Origin: Axinella damicornis
Lineage: Eukaryota > Porifera > Demospongiae > Axinellida > Axinellidae
Direction of reading: 5' to 3'
Length of the DNA: 64,000 nucleotides
NCBI GenBank assembly: GCA_963931865.1
Contig: OZ007511.1
Coordinates: 1 to 64,000 of the forward strand
Under the pieces are notes generated by a model. That model was not told the DNA's origin and did no database searches. It worked only from the letters and a program-made list of their open reading frames with translations. Below, one piece after another: positions 10,348-22,820 of this stretch (positions are counted from its first letter, which is position 1; each line of letters begins with the position of its first letter). A program made the translations under genes and the position numbers.

Positions 10348-12768
10348 TCATCCGAGTTGTCCGAACTTTCGAGTAAATTCTTCATACCTGGCAACGTCCT
10401 CAGGCCCCACTGTCTTGCAGCTGCGCTCTAATGCAGAGAGGAAGTCACCCACACATACCTCACGTGGACATACCTGAGGTGGAAGAGATAAGATGGAACT
10501 GTCCGGGAGCACACATCATAGCACACCAATTCATTGCCTTGGTATAACCACCTGGTGAGGTGGGAGATCTCCTAGTGAGCATCTCACTGCTCTGGGGTCG
10601 GAGGCAGGACATGGAGTGAACAGCTGTCCTCCTGCCCTCCAGAACTGGGCTCCCTCCAGCTCTCTCACTGGCTCCAGTAACGCATCCGCCACACACGTGG
10701 CAATGTCACTCCCAGAGTACCCCTCTGTGCGGGAGACCAGCAGGTCCCACTCCAGCTCACTGAGCGAGACCAGTGTCTCGGCTGCGTGCAGTTCCAACAG
10801 ATGCCGACGTGCCTGCCTGTGTGTACACAGTGTGTGTTTGTGGGGAAGGCACAACACTGTCACGCCAAGTGTATACTGACTGTCTTGCAGCCACCCACTG
10901 GCAGGGTAGGGGAATGTGTATCCTCCGTTGGAAGCGACGTAGGAATGCCGAGTCCAATTCCCAGGGACAATTGGTGGCACACAGCAGGAACACGTCTCCC
11001 ACTGCCTCCCCCTCCACCCCCTCCATCTGAAGGCGAGAACATACGTACAGGACACACTTGTGGTAATTACTTGCATTTAATAGTAGCCTAAAGAACGGCA
11101 TACCTATTAGTACTATTAATAGTTTAGATGTCTGAATGAGGTAACATACTTTTGTTGTTGAAATATTTTCGTGCTTCCTTAAAAAAAAACTATGACGTGC
11201 ACAACCTGTCGCAGGAGCTCCGTCTTGACCCTCCGGGTGTGCTCCTCTTCCTTGGAGCTGCGCTGCCGACACACACTGTCTATCTCATCAATGAAGATCA
11301 CCTGAGGGAAGAGACACTTCACATACACACACACCCTCCCTCCTCTGTCACCACTCACTGATCGTCCCTCACTGTGTCTTGCATGGTTGAACAAGTCTCG
11401 TATGATCCTAAAATGTACAAGCTAAGAGTTAGTACCATTATTCAGGGACTGCACCGACTTGTCCTCACTTCTCACTCTCTCCAACCCAGCTGGAGATGAG
11501 GTCTGAACTGGACACGCAGTAGAACGTGGACTCAATCTCACCGCTGACAGCTGAGAGGTGCAGGGTGAGGGGTAGGAGGAGGTGGCACTTGCTATAGCAA
11601 CACTGGAATGTAATCCATCCATGCTAACCTTGTGCCAACTTTGTCTTACCTGCACAGGATAACATACAACTTTATTACATTTGATCCAAGCCAAAATCCA
11701 TGCGGAGCCTTCCGCTCACCAGTGCCCGGGGGGCCATACAGCAGTACTCTCCTCCAGGGTCTTCTCCCGCCCGTGAACAGATGGGGATATTTGGAGGGAA
11801 GGACGATTGCCTCTCGCAGTGCACACTTGGCCTGCTCCAGTCCAGCCACACCCCCAAACGATATCCGTTCCATGTGTAGAATGGTATCTTCTATGGCACG
11901 CAAACGGCTGCAGGATATGAGTAGGATTTTCAGTCCTCCACGACAGCACTCCAGATAATACTTATCATGATCACCCAACACGTCTCATTCTCATCCCCAG
12001 ACCGGAGCATTGAGATGAAGACAATTCGTCTCCATGGTTACAAACCTCCTGGTATGGTTGTCCTCAACTGGCTGTACCCTTCCTGCGTTCTGCACATCCA
12101 TCTGACCTGTCGGATGGGGTGACTCAACATAACAGTGCCTTCTCTATGAGATCAAGAGGCTGAACACTGACTGGTGCCTGCAGGCGTGCTGAAGGTGGAG
12201 GTCTCTAGCTGTCTCTTCTTGGTCACCAGGACTTCCCTGTGGTGGGCCAACGTCAGTAGCAGTTGCTCCAGAGCCGCCTATGGGGGGGGGGGGGGGGGGG
12301 GGGGGGGGATCCTTAGAAGCCAGCAATACAAAGTCTAGCAGCTGTACACATCATGGTCACATACCACCCTGCCTGGATTGGTTTCCACGGTAACTAGGTG
12401 CTTGAGGCACTGTGCACAATTTTCACTGTCGGTGATGAGTTTCTGGAGGTCAACGTTCGCTGTCTTCTGGCACTCCTTCATGACCCCCTCGAGCCTGGTA
12501 CGGGACAAACAGGCTCTCAAACGGGACAGCAGCTTGTGCTCGTAAAGCACTGCTATACGAAACACTCCTAACCCATACCTCCAGTCCATTCGAATGACAA
12601 TGCAACCTCAACTCACCATCGTATTCCTTCTGTGGAGTTGGGAAACAGTTGCACAAGAAAGAGACCAGCAGAGGTTAGGGTTACATCATGCATAGAAGAA
12701 AATCTCCACTTCTGACCTTGATAGCGAGCTAGCAAGTGCAGCTGAGTTGTGAGGATAGCTGCAGACAT
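10348..12768 (-). CDS. VPS4-type AAA ATPase with non-MIT N-terminus
   Basis: This is a meiotic-clade AAA ATPase; VPS4 disassembles ESCRT-III on endosomes. Visible in order are RISFGGVAGLEQAKCALREA, LPSKYPHLFTGGRRPWR, Walker A GPPGTG plus GKT (split by a 21-nt exon at 11649-11629), a pore-loop exon FYCVSSSDLISSWVGESE, Walker B VIFIDEIDSV, sensor LLCATNCPWELDSAFLRRF, and a C-terminal tail with LFTPCPASDPRAV and VGPEDVARYEEFTRKFG before the stop at 10348. The LLTPCSPGDPGA-like segment and final helix are VPS4 traits rather than katanin or spastin. The N-terminal exons near 12140-12590 read LLSRLRACLSRTRLEGVMKE and AALEQLLLTLAHHREVLV. These are helical but do not look like an MIT domain. The start at 12768 is tentative because the phases of the first two exons do not agree. 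Active-site residues are present. Confidence 0.75.
10496..10545 (+). repeat. Dispersed repeat, copy 1
   Basis: GAACTGTCCGGGAGCACA followed by CATCATAGCACACCAATT. A near-identical copy (two mismatches over about 30 bases) lies at 13107-13142 on the same strand in the HPS6 intron. The family is unknown. Confidence 0.6.
12281..12308. repeat. Poly-G run (sense poly-C) at a 3' splice site
   Basis: On the minus strand, which is sense for the VPS4-like gene, a pure C run ends CCATAG directly before the exon GCGGCTCTGGAGCAAC. It forms the polypyrimidine tract of that intron. Confidence 0.85.
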
Positions 12769-12888
12769 CTCAGATTCATAATTTGCGCGCGCCGCCTGAA
12801 CTTTGAACTTTAACTGTTATTAATTAGCCACACCCACGTACACGTACCTCAACTTCACTAGTCCATAGTCTCGACGCGACGTGTACTG
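12769..12888. promoter_or_regulatory. Shared 5' region of VPS4-like (-) and HPS6 (+)
   Basis: Only about 120 bp lie between the two inferred start codons. The stretch has a GCGCGCGCC block near 12784 and TTAATTAGCCACACCCACG near 12819, which includes a CACCC word. It would be a very short bidirectional promoter if both starts are right. Confidence 0.45.
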
Positions 12889-15624
12889 ATGTCTTTGTTC
12901 GAGGTTGTGAGGCTGTGGGACGCCTGGACCAACATCCAGGATACGCAGGTGAGGGCATTGAGTGGGTGGCTGCATTTGACAGCGTGGCTGGAGCTGAGCC
13001 TGAGGTCAAATTATATTTTTATAAACGGATGGCCTAGGTGAAGGCCTCGTTAATCGCGTGACAATGTCTACCTACACGTACACATGTACCTAGGCTGTAG
13101 CAGGGAATTGTCCAGGAGCACATATCATAGCACACCAATCCTAGCAGGAGCGCATCGAGCTGGGTTAGGCTCTACTAGTCTAGCCTATGAAAGAGGGGGC
13201 CGGGTAGTCTCACGTAGTTAGAGTCTGGCTACATGAGGCTAGAGAGTCACGAAGGATCTTGGGGGCCGCCCATCCCAAGACGCATCAGTAGCACTCAATC
13301 AGTACACAGACGGTTACAGTGAATGCATTATTGTAGTCGGGACCCCTCTCACCTCCCTGAGGTGATTCATGTTATAAATACGTGCTTGTCCTACATGTAC
13401 ACACAGGTATTACGAGATCTGTTTCGTCAGTCGTCCACACGTCTCCAGTCCTCAGAGATCAGCAACCTCTTTTTCACCCCCAACCACCTGTTTGTCACCA
13501 CCGGCAGCCAGAACGTCCACGAAGGTGAGGGAGGACTTCTACCAGTGTCCGGGAATCTTCATCCGTTGTTACATGCCGTGCTCCCTGACTCCAGATTCTG
13601 TACTCAGTTCACCTGCTTAGCAAATTAGCATGGCGTCAGCTTAGTGATCGCTGGAGACCACCCTGGCCCACTTCCCTGGGCTGTAGTATTGTTGATAAGG
13701 GGGTGGGTTGGGGATACTGGGATGTGTGGAGCATACTACTCCCTTGTGTCTGGACAGGTTCTCAGACCATTCTCAGACAAGTGCTCACATCCTACAGGAT
13801 ATTAGACGCAAGAATCCAAATCCTTTTAGTATGAACACATTTTTCCAACGCTGATTCTGTAGGCCTTCCCTACGTGTGCCTGTACGCCTTCTACTGTGGT
13901 CCCCTCCATCGCACAAGGGTGAGGTCACATGATGGTCACATGACCCTGCCCCTGGCCCATCAAGCCAGTCGTGTGGTGGAGATCCTGGACTGCTCGACAC
14001 AGAGCCAGCAACAGATAGCAGTGGTAAGAATACCTACGCTGGCACAGCGGTGTACAGTGTCCCTATCGACATATCCTGATGTATGTGGTGTACATATTAC
14101 CCGGGGGGGGGGGGGGGGGGGGGGGGGGCATGAAATGTATGTGTATATGCCAAATTTCTATTTTGCACTGCGGAGCCTAGCATTAGATCAGTGACACAGG
14201 AAAAGATGCTCTATCCTTCCACACACAAAGTGGCTAGTGTCTGGGAGCCATGGAATTTTGTGGCAGTTAAGCGCATGTACCGCCCCAAACTCACTCAAAC
14301 CTGCCTTGTAGGCTTTATCAATGTGTAGGCTTTATCAATGTGGTTCTACCGGGCTCTCCTCCCCTCCCCCTGGGTAATATGTACACCACATACATGTACA
14401 CATACATTTCATGCCCCCCCTCCCCCCGCCCACTCACACACGCACACACACACACAGGTGCAGGAGAGTGGTGATTTCTCTGTGTTTGATTTCAACACAG
14501 AACATGGCCGCTGGGTATTCAGACCTCAGGGTATGGTGCTGAACTCAACACCAGTTGTGTTTGGGCCGGTGACGTGAAGTGTTACTTACACACACACACG
14601 CAGAGTGCCTGAGGCTGTCCCCTGACAAGCCAGTGCACAGCTGTGTTCTACACGAGGGGAGTGTGGTGGTGTACTGTGAGGGGGTGGCAGGTGAGGAGGA
14701 GCATGGCTGCCAGGTCTCCTCCAGGACTTTTGAGCACAGTGAGTTGTTGTTTGAGGTACTGCACCTCGAGAGAGCTTGAGTCTCACGCCCAGTAGGGATG
14801 TGTGTAGAATGTCGGGTTCGTCTCCCTCAGGCTCAGACGGCAGTGTCACCCTCGGCACACCCACCACCCTCCTCACACAGTGCCCTGCCATGCACCTGCG
14901 GGCATTCCAGGAAGGGGTGTGTCTGCTGCCGAGCAAAGCCCCTGCCCCTCCCAACCTCCTTTTCTTCTGGCTCCGCGGGCACAGCAGAGTGCAGGTGCCG
15001 TCACATGACCTAGCCTCATGTCCCTGTACTAACCCACCTTCTCTACCTCTGCCAGCCCTTCATCTGGAACAGTTCCCGTCCAGTGACTCCCCTGGCCCAC
15101 TCCTGCAAGGACTTCAGGACCATCACATTGAGGCTGGCTGGACAGTGGTCCAAGGTCAGGGATAGCTCTAGCTGTCCTTTTGTCCTCATGTTTGTGAGTC
15201 TTGTGTGTGTTACAGGCCCCCCAGGAACCTCTGTTGGTTGCCATGGCAACTCATCCAGTGACCAATCAGCTGCTCGCTCTGTCTGGTGATGGAGGAGTGC
15301 ATGAAATACTGCACAAGAAAGGTACAATACATTGCCACAATCTGTGGAATGTGTGGTACATTGCGTTATTCTAATGATGTTGCATGTCCAGGCAAGCTGG
15401 CCAGGCAGCAGCTCACGAGGTTGTTGGACTTTGCCCGCCGCTACCCGACTGCTCCCTCCCTCTCTCCTGGGCAGCTGCAGCTGTTTACGCTGCACACCTA
15501 CTACGGCACTTGCCTCAAGGGAGAACTGAGGTACGCCACCTCCCTGCCTCACACCCCAGAGGGCACAATAAGAAATGTCATTGGTCACACACACACATAT
15601 ACACACACACACATACATAGTGAG

Positions 15625-15715
<91 letters not shown>

Positions 15716-17866
15716 GACACGCGCACACACACGCACACATAGGCTGTACGACAGGTTCACCGGGGAGTGTGTATGGGAGTGTGAGGACTGTGAGGGGTCG
15801 GGGACGCACTTGTGGAGTGCTCCCCCACACCACTGTGGAGTGTTCAGTGGGAGTGGGGTGTGGGTGGTGAGGGCAAAGAAGGTGGCAGACCACGCCCACT
15901 TCCTGGCGCAGTCGCTCTTCCCTGTCGCCACCAATGCAGATGAGGTGAGCGTGTGTGTGTGCCAGGGGACCGTGCGGTGCTGTCACCTCTCTCTCCCGCC
16001 AGACCACTCCCGGGGACCGCCTCACCAACGGGAGACTCCTGGCAGCAGAGCTCTGCAGTCTCTGGGGAATGCACTTGCTGGCCACAAAGTACTCCCTGGA
16101 GGCAGCCCACCTCACCTCCAAAGTGAGACCCTAACCCCTAACCCTCTCACGGAAGAGTTCAGAAAACTCCGTGGTTGCTAGGAACAGTGCCTGACTATAT
16201 ACTGAGAGCAAGTGTTGTCTTTCCTCAGCAAACGTCTGGTGACGGCCAGCCATTCCTCCTCCACCTCCCCGATGAGGTAACATGGCATGATCGTGTCCCC
16301 CCTCACCCCTTCCCAACCAACACCTGCACTCTCCCTCCCCAACCAACACTTGCACTCTCCCTCCCCCAACCAACACCTGCACTCTCCCTCCCCCAACCAA
16401 CACCTGCACTCTCCCTCCCCCAACCATCACACACACGACTGCAGCTGACTACACTGCTGTGTGATGGGTCTCTCCAGAATCCTGCTCTCATGGTGGCGCT
16501 GCTAGCTGATGTGAGGATGGACTAGCCATGAGGCAGAGTGCACTGTATGACTGTCCCTCCCCCACCCCCCTCCACAGCACCCGAGTTACAGGAGTCTACT
16601 CAGCGAGCACATTTCCAAGTTCCTGCAGGCGTACCATGGCAGCCACCAGACGGAAGCAGACAGCAAGCTTCTGACTCCTCTGAACAGTGAGATTGGTCAG
16701 TCACCTGGGTGTATGCATTTGATTGGTCAGTTGCTTTCTAGTGATTGGTCAGTCGCCTCTGTTGTCCAACTTGATATCTCATGCATGAACCCGAAGTCAA
16801 GTGTTGAATGAACTGTTCGTGCTTGCTCGTTGCTATGGTGTCATTCAGTGAGCGTGTTCCCTTGTCCCTAGTTCCCCTGCTGGAACACTACCAGACGCTG
16901 GCCGAGCAGTACGAACACGTTCTGGACCAGCAGGAAGATGAGGTCTGGGAGTGCCTGGTGTGGTAGAGAGGTTGTGTCACAAGTGCCGTCTTGCTTCTCC
17001 CTCCCCCACACACACACCCACAGAGAGCCAGCTTCCTTCCTGACATTAGACTCACAGTGCAAGGCATTCTCGTGCACGCAGAACAAGCATCACTTGCTAA
17101 TGCAGATATCAACAGTATGTAAACAAGAGCTCCTGTTCTATTCTCTGCACACCTCCTTCCATGCACCTTGCTCCCTCCTCTCCCCCCTCCTCTTCCTGCT
17201 CTCCCCCTCCCCCTCCTCTCATTCCCTCCACCCTCTACCTACCAGTCTCCCAGCAGTCCCAGTTCCTGTCGCTAAGCAAGTCCCATCCAACCGAGACACT
17301 CTCCAGCATCAGAGACTTTCTTGCAGTGGACAGCTTCAAGGAAGGTATAGTGCTGCACAGTGCAAACCACTTGCTCACAAGTGACCATTTCTTTGTCTTG
17401 GTACCGCAGCCTCATTCCCAGGCCATATAGGGAGTGTTGGTACCGCAGCCTCATTCCCAGGCCATATAGGGAGTGTTGGTACCGCAGCCTCATTCCCAGG
17501 CCATATAGGGAGTGTTGGGAATGAGGCTATTGGTACCTTGTTTAATGCAAGTTCTACATGTAGTTTACAAGAACCAGTAAATCCTCCCCCAACGTCACCC
17601 AATCCCACCCACCACGTCCACACAGCTGTGGAACAGTTGCAGTCTGGGAGTTGGCATTCTGAGCGAAACTGGAAGAGTATCTTTGCCACGGAGTCAGCCC
17701 CCACCCTCCACTGGGACCTGCTGCAGGTGAGCTGAAGAGTTCTGTCCTCGTCTTGAGAGTGTATGATGTACGTGTGTTGGTCTGCAGGGCCCCGCCCATC
17801 ATCTCCCTCTGTTTGAGGTGACCTGTCGCCTCCTCTACCACACTCACCCACAGGAACTGGTACAGT

Positions 17867-17942
<76 letters not shown>

Positions 17943-19238
17943 ACGGTTTCAAAACTCAGCATAATGCATTGCAGATTTCAGAGGAGCGGTACAAAGGGGA
18001 AACACAATAGTTCATTCATGGCACAGTACTATCCACTCACAACGATTACCCAGATACTTCCTCTTCCCCAGCTGGACTTTGTGACATTTGCACAGCTAGC
18101 AAGGGACCACCAGGCCAGCGGAGATTCAGCCTTCGCCAGGAGGTGCAGAAAGGTACATCTCACCTTGAATACACCGTCACACTCTCACTCACAGCTCACA
18201 CCCTCACACGTTCACTGGATCACACCCTCACACGTTCACACCCTCACACGTTCACTCGATCACAGCTCACACGTTCACTCGATCACAGCTCACACGCATG
18301 CATAGCTGACCATCACAGCCTCACACACTCACCATCACGGCCTCATGCATACATGCACACACTTACCCCCACACGTTCACAGCACTTCTTTTATCATCGA
18401 GCATTGGATGCTCTACCAACATTCATATCCCCTGAAGCCACACCCACTTCACCTGAGGCTGTGCGGGCATACTGTCGGCTACTGCTGCAGAGGTAAGCCG
18501 TTGTACTCCCCTCCTCCTCCCCTCCTTCATACCCCAAACTCTCCCAGTGATCGTGCTGATGTGGAGACCGCTGTTCTTCAGCTGCTACTCTCCAACCAGA
18601 TGTGGTCAGATGCTGTGTCACTCGTGGAAGAAACCCAAAAACAGGAGAAAGACAGCAAGGTATAGATAGTCCTGTGACCTCGCTGCTAGATCATCTGACC
18701 CGCCCTGCACTCGGGTCAATGACTCGTTGTTTCCCCCAGCCTGAGGGTGCACAGTGCGCCTTGTTCCAGTACCTGCTGACCCACTTGGCAAAGGTATAGT
18801 TGTATAGTGATGAGCTCCCCCACCACACCACGACTCCTCCTTGCCCTCCACATGTGCACCTACTTCATCCCCTCCTACCACAGGCTAATGTCTTTCATGA
18901 ATATTTTGATAGAGTGTGGCAGCTCCGCCCAGAGAGATTCAGGTAGTGAAGTACCGGTATATAGACTGTCGTGTATCACCATGTATTCAATTCTGCCACT
19001 CCCTCGGCCACAGTGTGTTTGACTTCCTGGGTGTGCTGAGGCTTGCCAGCACCCAGCACAGAGACGCAACTCCCGTTCTAGTACCCCGTCACTCTCCAAA
19101 CCTCACTGTAGGTCACGCCAGTAGCACGTGCACCATCCCACTTCACACACTCACATATCACATGCACACACATTCAAACAGGTGTCCATCATTGGTCCTG
19201 AACTATTGAAGCTCCTCGGACAAGTCCGGACATACTAA
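12889..19238 (+). CDS. HPS6: HPS6-like BLOC-2 subunit
   Basis: BLOC-2 (HPS3/5/6) directs endosome-derived carriers to lysosome-related organelles. About 20 short exons run from 12889-12948 (MSLFEVVRLWDAWTN) and 13407-13524 to the last, which ends at TAA 19236-19238. The clearest family resemblance is in the C-terminal helical half. There, LPLFEVTCRLLYHTHPQELL then DFVTFAQL matches the vertebrate PPFELLCQCL...PPFVELAQ block, HFFYHRALDALP matches its YRRAL segment, and LFQYLLTHLAKANVFHEYF plus SPNLTVSIIGPELLKLL match the end. The N-terminal half (LWLRGHSRVQPF, GGVHEILHKKGKLARQQLTR) would be the predicted propeller. No zinc finger or membrane segment is seen. Introns carry CA repeats and minisatellites. 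It is head-to-head with the VPS4-like gene and tail-to-tail with LMAN1 (152 bp). HPS6 evolves fast, so the call rests on ordered motif similarity. Confidence 0.8.
14083..14420. repeat. Rearranged inverted pair around poly-G and poly-C runs
   Basis: At 14083-14150 GTATGTGGTGTACATATTAC leads into a G run and then CATGAAATGTATGTGTAT. At 14366-14420 the reverse complements of both flanks recur (GGGTAATATGTACACC and ACATACATTTCATGCCCC), but in swapped order. This is an inverted, permuted duplicate inside an HPS6 intron. Confidence 0.65.
15588..15740. repeat. Long (AC)n microsatellite
   Basis: About 90 bp of pure CA from 15630, with imperfect flanks, inside an HPS6 intron. The next exon (CGACAGGTTCACC...) follows the repeat. 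Confidence 0.92.
16300..16440 (+). repeat. CCCAACCAACACCTGCACTCTCC minisatellite
   Basis: Four to five copies of a roughly 26-bp unit (CCAACCAACACCTGCACTC) form a pyrimidine-rich intron tail upstream of the HPS6 exon beginning CTGACTACACTGC. Confidence 0.8.
17398..17530 (+). repeat. 39-bp tandem repeat containing the CTCATTCCCAG word
   Basis: Three copies of GTACCGCAGCCTCATTCC plus CAGGCCATATAGGGAGTGTTG, then a reverse-oriented end, GGGAATGAGGCTATTGG. It is a local amplification of the dispersed hairpin family in an HPS6 intron. Confidence 0.8.
17881..17940. repeat. (AC)n microsatellite
   Basis: 60 bp of pure CA directly after CT-rich sequence in an HPS6 intron. Confidence 0.92.
18175..18375 (+). 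repeat. CACACGTTCACTCGATCACAGCT minisatellite
   Basis: Irregular array of CACACGTTCACTGGATCA and CAGCTCACACGTTCACTC units, drifting into CACCATCACGGCCTCATG units. It sits between the HPS6 exon ending CGGAGATTCAGCC... and the exon starting CACTTCTTTTATC. Confidence 0.75.
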
Positions 19239-19390
19239 CTAACCCAACATTATCAATTAAATCTCCTGCAATTATATTTTCTCACTTCATGAGTTGATTG
19301 GAAGCAGTTGGAGGCACTTAAGTTGTAGGCCACTCAGAAAACAAAGGTCGGTATAAAATTGAGTGAATTATCCCTATGCACAAGTGAATG

Positions 19391-22109
19391 TCAGAAGAAC
19401 TTCTTTGCGTTGTGCTCCTGAGTGCGCTGGTACAGCAGGTACCCCCAGGACAGCAGCAGCTGCATCACCACGGCAACCACAAACACAAGGGGGGAGACAC
19501 AGGAGGGCATGTCCGAGGGTGGAGGGCACTGGTGCAATGACAGTTGCTGAGGAAGGAATGTGCACAATGCATTGAGGACGGTGTTGCCGCTAGGCAGGAC
19601 GTAGGGCAGGTATTAATCACAATACACCTGACAAAAAGCTAAAATTAAGTGCTGCCAAGACAGTTAAACTGTAAAACTGATTGCATTTTCGCTTAGCTAG
19701 ACGTTGAACCACCAGTGTTGCACACATGAGTCTTCACTCCTTGGGAGGTGCATGGGTAGACTCACTCAAAAGGTGCAAACAGCATCACCATGTCTGGGCT
19801 TGGCTGTGAAAAGCCTTTGGTTGATGCCGGGTGGGTTGCCATTTCTTGTATTAAGTGTCATGCAATGGGCTTAGAAAACTCCTCTCGGCCTCAAATTCCA
19901 GTGTACAAGGCCGGTTAGCAGTGACCAAGCACGTTGATCAATAACTGATTAACAAGTGGGTGTGGTTAGGATGGCTGAGTACAGTCTTGCGTACAGGTTG
20001 AGAACGTGATCTGAATGTTTATAAGTTACTAGCTAAAAGACTGTAGTACGGTTGGTAAAGAAGGTAACTGCCACAACTCTGATCAGGTAACTGCCACAAC
20101 TCTGATCAGGTAACGGCCACAACTCTGATCGCAGGCTGTAGCAAGTGGTCCAGCCGGTCCGGATTTGGCCGGACCAGTTTTCAGTTGAACAAGAAAAAAG
20201 TCCATGCTTTCACCTGTCCTGGTTTGACATGACTCTAAACTCAATATTCAGGGGCTAGACGAGACCAACACACGTGGAATGGAGACAGGACTAACACGCG
20301 CCACCTTACTCAAGGATCAGAGTATTGCATTCGACAGTGTACCAGCCCTTTCAGCCAACTCCCACTTCCTTCCACAATTGAGAGTGAGGCGGTACAGTAC
20401 TGACATGGCAAAGCACAAAGGTACTACAATCGTACAAGAGCCAAACCAGATAGCTGAAAAGTGAAGGTGAAAAATTTCCACGCTACGTGAGGATTGGATC
20501 GGCGCTAGCGCCTCTATGCACTGCCTTCGGCAGTGGCCATACCACTCTAAAATAGCTTGCTATGGGCCTGGATTGTATCATTGGGTCCCTCCTAGGCTTG
20601 TGAATGAGGTTAGACTGATCCAAATCTCTAGAATGCCAAGTCAGTGTTGTGATAACCAGAGAACCTTTTGCATTCCAATTACTGCGGCACCAAACGCATG
20701 CCATGATTAGCATACCAACACTTTGTCTGCCCGCAGACTGAAATTTTTAGCTCACATTTCAAAGGCAGTGTCAAATAACTACCTGAGCAGCTGAATTACA
20801 TGTAATATGATGATGATATGATGGTATCCATTAATTAGGTAAACAAAGCTAATTAGGTACAGTCATAATCCATTCAACCAATTACACTAAGAATAGGGTC
20901 TTACCTCATGACATTTACTAGCTAGACAATTTCAAACCCGGATTACAAGGCTCACATACCTTCAGGTGAGATTCTATGCCTTCCAACTGCTTGGTGTTCT
21001 GCTGCACAAGACTCTTGGTCTCGTAGACGGGCTGGAGCTGCTCAGAGGAGGTGACCTTTGCACCCTGAGGGTAGCTGCGGTCTAGAGATGCCCTGGGGGG
21101 GAGGGGGCGGGGAGGGGTCCATCCACTGTGTGCTCATTCACATCTGATACAGTTACTATAGCAACCACGGCTAGCTGTCTCACTTGAGGTCGGCCAGCTG
21201 GTGCAGAATGTTGTTCTCTGTGGCTCTTATCTGGTTCAGGTCTCCAGCAATGGATCCGGGAACATCTCCCCCACCCCCCGCCCCTCTCCTGTCCACAGCA
21301 CCACCAGAAGACAACAGGATGTCCACCTTCGTCACCAGCTTCCTACAGTGGCCAACCGTCCAAATTGCTTGGGCAACGTGGCTTCCACAGCTGCCCCATC
21401 CATCCCTCCGTACCTTATCTCACTCTGCAGTTGGACCTGCATGTCCGCCACGAGTCTCATGTTCTGCTCAGCCTCCACCTCCCTCTGCCAGTCCATATCC
21501 GTCCTCATCCCCCCTGACTCAGGGTGCTCCCGCAGGTAATCATCGCGACGACGATCAAAGTCCTCTGCCTTCTGTGAGTACTCCTGTGCAACCTGCTCTG
21601 CCTGCTTCGGATCCACCATTTTTAGCAGCTGTGAGGTGGGGTGGGGGGGGGGGGGGGGGGGGGGGTATATATCAGGAGACGATTTCAAAGTTGTCTGTCG
21701 CCTCTCCCTCACAGCCCTCACTTCTACCCCTCCTCCCTCACCGTCCTCACTTCCACCCCCCCCCCCCCCCCCTCACCGCCCTCACTTCTACCCCTCCTCC
21801 CTCACCGTCCTCACTTCCACCCCCCCCCCCCTCCCTCACCGCCCTCACTTCCACCCCTCCCTCACAGCCCTCACTTCCACCCCCTCCTCCCTCACTTCCA
21901 CCCCTCCTCCCTCACCGCCTCCGTCCTCTCCTCAGCAGTACTGATGGAATGAGAAAGAAACTTGAGGACATCGTGATCATCTGAGAGCCCACCAGTTGCG
22001 GCAGAAACGCCAAAGTAGCCGGCTGCGGGGATGGCGGTGGTCTCTACCTTGGCACACAATTCGTAATCGTCATCTACCAGGCTCACCCCATCATGAAGCC
22101 ACACCTGCA

Positions 22110-22145
<36 letters not shown>

Positions 22146-22789
22146 GGTCAGTGAAGAGTGAGGGAGAGGGAAGAGGGAGGGAGAGGGAAGAGGGAGGGAG
22201 GGGAAGAGAGATGGAGGTCAGGGAAGAAGGGGGGGGGGGGGGGGGGGGGGGGGGCAGGGAAGAGGAAGGGGGGTTGGAAGAGGGAGGCTGAACCCATTCT
22301 ATCACTTGCCACCACACGCACCTCAAGCGTTCCTCTCAGGTAGATTATCCTGAGCTTCACAGGATGCGGCCTGTTCCGAAAATCCTTGATACAGCTTGAT
22401 GACTCCTGCCTCAGGCCATCACTGCATGCGAGTGTGTTTGTGTGTGGTGCAAGGTGTGTGGGTATGCGATGTAGGAGGGGGTGCGTGTGTAGTAAGGGGG
22501 TTGTGTGTGAGTGTGTGTGGTAGGAGGGGATATGAGAGGTGTGTGTATAGTACTGTACAGCCAAAGGATGGATACAAGCCGTGTGTCTCAATGTGATTGG
22601 ATGCAACACGGCAACACCTGAAATCACTTGGCCAATGACACGAGACCACGTTGCCACAACTACCAACCAGGAGGTAGCCACAGTCACCCGAGTGAGGCAG
22701 CAGGGAGGAAGCAACCGGTACTAACCTGCCGTGCTCATACTTGGTCTGGCCATCGTTCAGTACCACCTGGATCTTGGGATTGTCATGCT

Positions 22790-22820
<31 letters not shown>

